A stretch of DNA of 64,000 nucleotides from Pseudoxanthomonas suwonensis (GTDB lineage Bacteria > Pseudomonadota > Gammaproteobacteria > Xanthomonadales > Xanthomonadaceae): positions 1 through 64,000 of the forward strand of contig NZ_PDWP01000001.1 of the NCBI RefSeq assembly GCF_010093235.1. Direction: 5' to 3'. A model generated the notes under the pieces. It had not been told where the DNA came from. It worked only from the letters and a program-made list of their open reading frames with translations, and did no database searches. This document shows, one piece after another, positions 62,040-64,000 of this stretch. The position numbers and the translations under genes are program-made. The stretch's first letter is position 1. Every line of letters starts with the position of its first letter.

Positions 62040-62117
62040 TCAGTGCCTGGCACGGGCCCGGCCGCCGGCGGACGGCCTGCGCGCGTGGTGGCATGGGATC
62101 GAAGTTATGGCGTTCAT
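62040..62117 (-). CDS. Possible 25-aa small protein or leader peptide before the GT4 gene
   Basis: ATG at 62117 is preceded by a very strong Shine-Dalgarno (GAGGAGGAG, 5 nt spacing) and reads MNAITSIPCHHARRPSAGGR plus five residues. Its stop lies 12 nt before the GT4 start and contributes to the GT4 ribosome binding site. The strong SD and tight spacing are the only support; the sequence is not recognisable. It may be a coupling or leader ORF. Confidence 0.35.
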   Translation of the reverse strand: MNAITSIPCHHARRPSAGGRARARH

Positions 62118-62325
62118 CGTGCTCCTCCTCTTTGCGGTCGCCGGCGGCAAGCCACGGGCCACGCCCGCGGCCATGGAGGACGCGGGCAACGCAAGGGGAC
62201 GCACGGCCAGCACCGTCGGTCGGCCCGGAACACGCACGGGGGACGGTGGAGCGGTGTTTCCGCGGCCGGCCGTGGGCGCCGCCGCAGCGGGCAGATGGGG
62301 CCGGCAGTGGACCTTTCAAGGGGCT

Positions 62326-62354
62326 GCCCGGCGCCGTAGTGGACGGCACCGGGC
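62326..62354 (-). terminator. Hairpin after ppc
   Basis: 12-bp stem with one G-T type mismatch (GCCCGGCGCCGT at 62326-62337, ACGGCACCGGGC at 62343-62354), 10 nt past the ppc stop on the minus strand. Followed by AGCCCC rather than a U-run. The remaining bases to 62118 hold no recognisable feature. Confidence 0.45.
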
Positions 62355-62364
62355 GGCGCGGGGC

Positions 62365-64000
62365 TCAGCCGGTGTTCTGCACGCCCTGGGAGACGCCGTT
62401 GACGCTGGCCACCAGCGCGCGCAGCAGGGCATCGTCCTCGCGGCCACTGGCGCGCCAGCGCCGCAGCAGGTCGGCCTGCAGCACGCTGATCGGATCCACG
62501 TACGGATTGCGCAGGCGGATCGACAGCGCCAGGCGCTGGTCGTGCTGGAGCAGGAACTCGTGGCCGTTGATCCGCAGCACCCAGTCGCGCGTGCGCGCGT
62601 GCTCCTCGCTGATGCGCGGGAAGAACTCGCCGTGGAGCCCGTCGCCGGACAGGCGCGAGAACATCTCGGCGATGCCCATGTCGCCCTTGGCCAGGACCAT
62701 GGCCAGGTCGTCGAGGAAGGTACGGAAGAACGGCCAGTCCGCCGCCATCTCGCGCAGCACGTCCTCGCCATGCCGCTCCGCGGCCGCCTGCAGCCCGCTG
62801 CCGACGCCATACCAGCCCGGGATGACCGCGCGCGCCTGGCTCCAGGCGAATACCCAGGGGATCGCGCGCAGGTTGGACAGGGCCGCATCCTGGCCCAGCC
62901 GGCGCGAGGGCCGCGAGCCGAGGGTCATGCGCTCGATCACGTCGATCGGGGTGGCGCTGCGGAAATAGTCCATGAACCTCGGCGCGCCGACCAGGGCGCG
63001 GTAGGCCACGCTGCTGGCCTGGGCCACGGTGTCCATCACCTCGCGCCAGCGCGCCTCGCGCGGCTCCGGCGGACGCGGTCGGATGCTGGAGACCAGCACC
63101 GCGCCGGTGGTCTGCTCCAGCGAGCGCAGGGCCAGGGCGCGGATGCCGAACTTGCGGTGGATCGCCTCGCCCTGCTCGGTCACGCGCAGGCGGCCGTCGA
63201 CGCTGCCGCGCGGCGATGCGTCCACCGCACGGGTGGTCTTGCTGCCGCCGCGGCTGAGCGAGCCGCCGCGGCCGTGGAAGAAGGTCAGGCGCACGCCGTG
63301 CTCCTCGGCCACCTGCAGCAGCTCCACCTGGGCGCGCTGCAGGCTCCAGCGCGAGGCGGCGATGCCGCCGTCCTTGCCGCTGTCCGAATAGCCCAGCATC
63401 ACCATCTGCACGTTTCCACGCGCCCGCAGGTGCTCGCGGTAGACCGGATCGGCGAACAGGTCGCGCAGGGTGTCGGGACCGTGGCGCAGGTCGTCCACGG
63501 TCTCGAACAGCGGTGCGATGTCCAGCGGCACGCGCCCGGCCTCGTCGACCAGGCCACCACGGCGGGCCAGCGCCAGCACCGCCAGCACGTCGGCGCGGCT
63601 GCGCGCCATGCTGATGATGTAGGCACCAAGGGCGTCGGGCCCGTGGCGGCGGCGGGCGTCGCCGAGCGCCTGGAACACGGCATCGAGGCGCCGGTTGCCC
63701 TCGTCGTCGGCCTGCGGCAGCGGCTGGCCTTCGCCGGCATGCCCGGCCAGGATGCCCGCCTGCTCGACCGGATCGCGGTTCTCCCACTCCGTGTCGCCCA
63801 GGGCGGCGGCAATGGCGCGCGCATGGATGGTCGACTCCTGGCGCACGTCCAGCCGTGCCAGGTGGAAACCGAAGGTGCGCAGGCGCCAGACCAGGCGCCG
63901 CACCGAGAACCAGCCGGCGTGGACGCCGCGGTTGTGCTCCAGGCTCTTGCGGATCAGGTCCAGGTCGCCGGCGAACTCCGCCGGCGAGCCGTAGCCGACC
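62365..64000 (-). CDS. ppc: Phosphoenolpyruvate carboxylase, C-terminal part (5' end outside window)
   Basis: Anaplerotic enzyme that carboxylates PEP with bicarbonate to oxaloacetate. At least 544 residues are visible and the frame is open through base 64000 ([20 protein letters not shown] at the edge), so the start lies beyond the window. Conserved [32 protein letters not shown] with the bicarbonate/PEP arginine loop, [11 protein letters not shown] and the C-terminal QNTG, which closes the aspartate-inhibitor site, are intact. The N-terminal catalytic His motif is not in view. On the same strand as the GT4/debranching pair, with a hairpin between. Confidence 0.95.
   Translation of the reverse strand, partial: VGYGSPAEFAGDLDLIRKSLEHNRGVHAGWFSVRRLVWRLRTFGFHLARLDVRQESTIHARAIAAALGDTEWENRDPVEQAGILAGHAGEGQPLPQADDEGNRRLDAVFQALGDARRRHGPDALGAYIISMARSRADVLAVLALARRGGLVDEAGRVPLDIAPLFETVDDLRHGPDTLRDLFADPVYREHLRARGNVQMVMLGYSDSGKDGGIAASRWSLQRAQVELLQVAEEHGVRLTFFHGRGGSLSRGGSKTTRAVDASPRGSVDGRLRVTEQGEAIHRKFGIRALALRSLEQTTGAVLVSSIRPRPPEPREARWREVMDTVAQASSVAYRALVGAPRFMDYFRSATPIDVIERMTLGSRPSRRLGQDAALSNLRAIPWVFAWSQARAVIPGWYGVGSGLQAAAERHGEDVLREMAADWPFFRTFLDDLAMVLAKGDMGIAEMFSRLSGDGLHGEFFPRISEEHARTRDWVLRINGHEFLLQHDQRLALSIRLRNPYVDPISVLQADLLRRWRASGREDDALLRALVASVNGVSQGVQNTG

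Overview
The window is high-GC (about 70% by eye), densely coded DNA from a gammaproteobacterium. Protein sequences and gene order point to the Xanthomonadaceae (Xanthomonas, Pseudoxanthomonas, Lysobacter and Luteimonas relatives). Supporting signs are the sucC/sucD block next to pilS/pilR, the ksgA-apaG-apaH and lgt-thyA-folA sets, the gmk-rpoZ pair, a lysine/alanine-rich histone H1-like protein, REP-like hairpins of the GTAGCCCGG type and short AATCACG heptamer arrays between genes. The genus cannot be fixed from sequence alone. No rRNA, tRNA, CRISPR array or prophage was seen.

Layout. 1-4.3 kb (minus strand): the start of an ISL3-like transposase runs off the left edge, followed by nadE, sucD and sucC. 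4.4-7.5 kb: the type IV pilus two-component system pilS-pilR. 7.6-9.7 kb: ksgA-apaG-apaH. 9.7-11.9 kb (minus): the lgt-thyA-folA operon. 12-19.2 kb (minus): mrcB, a TPR lipoprotein, a yoaA-type helicase, tsaB, dgkA and terC. 19.3-22.0 kb (minus): a three-gene SDR/glycosyltransferase cassette. 22.1-24.2 kb (minus): yicC, gmk, rpoZ. 24.4-31.0 kb (plus): rph, rdgB, hemW, a DUF1631 gene overlapping a PilZ gene, and pepQ.

31.1-35.8 kb is a fatty-acid module: a TetR repressor diverges from an alpha/beta hydrolase-fadE-hotdog operon, with palindromic operators between them. 35.9-43.3 kb holds an Npt-like transporter, a GMC oxidoreductase, the lemA/M48 peptidase pair and a secreted serine hydrolase. 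43.4-44.6 kb carries the H1-like gene with a strong promoter, a long leader and a gene-free A/T-tract region. 44.6-48.3 kb (minus): SPFH-nfeD, a CDF-like protein, gcvT and gcvH. 48.5-51 kb (plus): an ECF sigma, membrane partner and double-PDZ operon. 51-52.3 kb (minus): an aldo/keto reductase and Fur-controlled hemP. 52.5-55.8 kb (plus): nucleoside uptake (nupC), ribokinase and dusB. 56-58.5 kb: a DUF457-type membrane protein and metK. 58.8-64 kb (minus): PEP carboxylase (5' end cut off), a tiny ORF, a GT4 glycosyltransferase and a glycogen-debranching-type enzyme.

Most of the window is housekeeping. The parts most worth a second look are the coupled DUF1631/PilZ pair, the TPR lipoprotein beside PBP1B (an LpoP-like candidate), the TetR operator that covers the start codon of its target, the ECF/PDZ operon, the H1-like locus with its leader and A-tracts, the SDR/GT2 cassette between rpoZ and mrcB, and the 18-bp inverted heptamer array in front of gmk. 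No wholly new multi-gene defence or mobile system was recognised.
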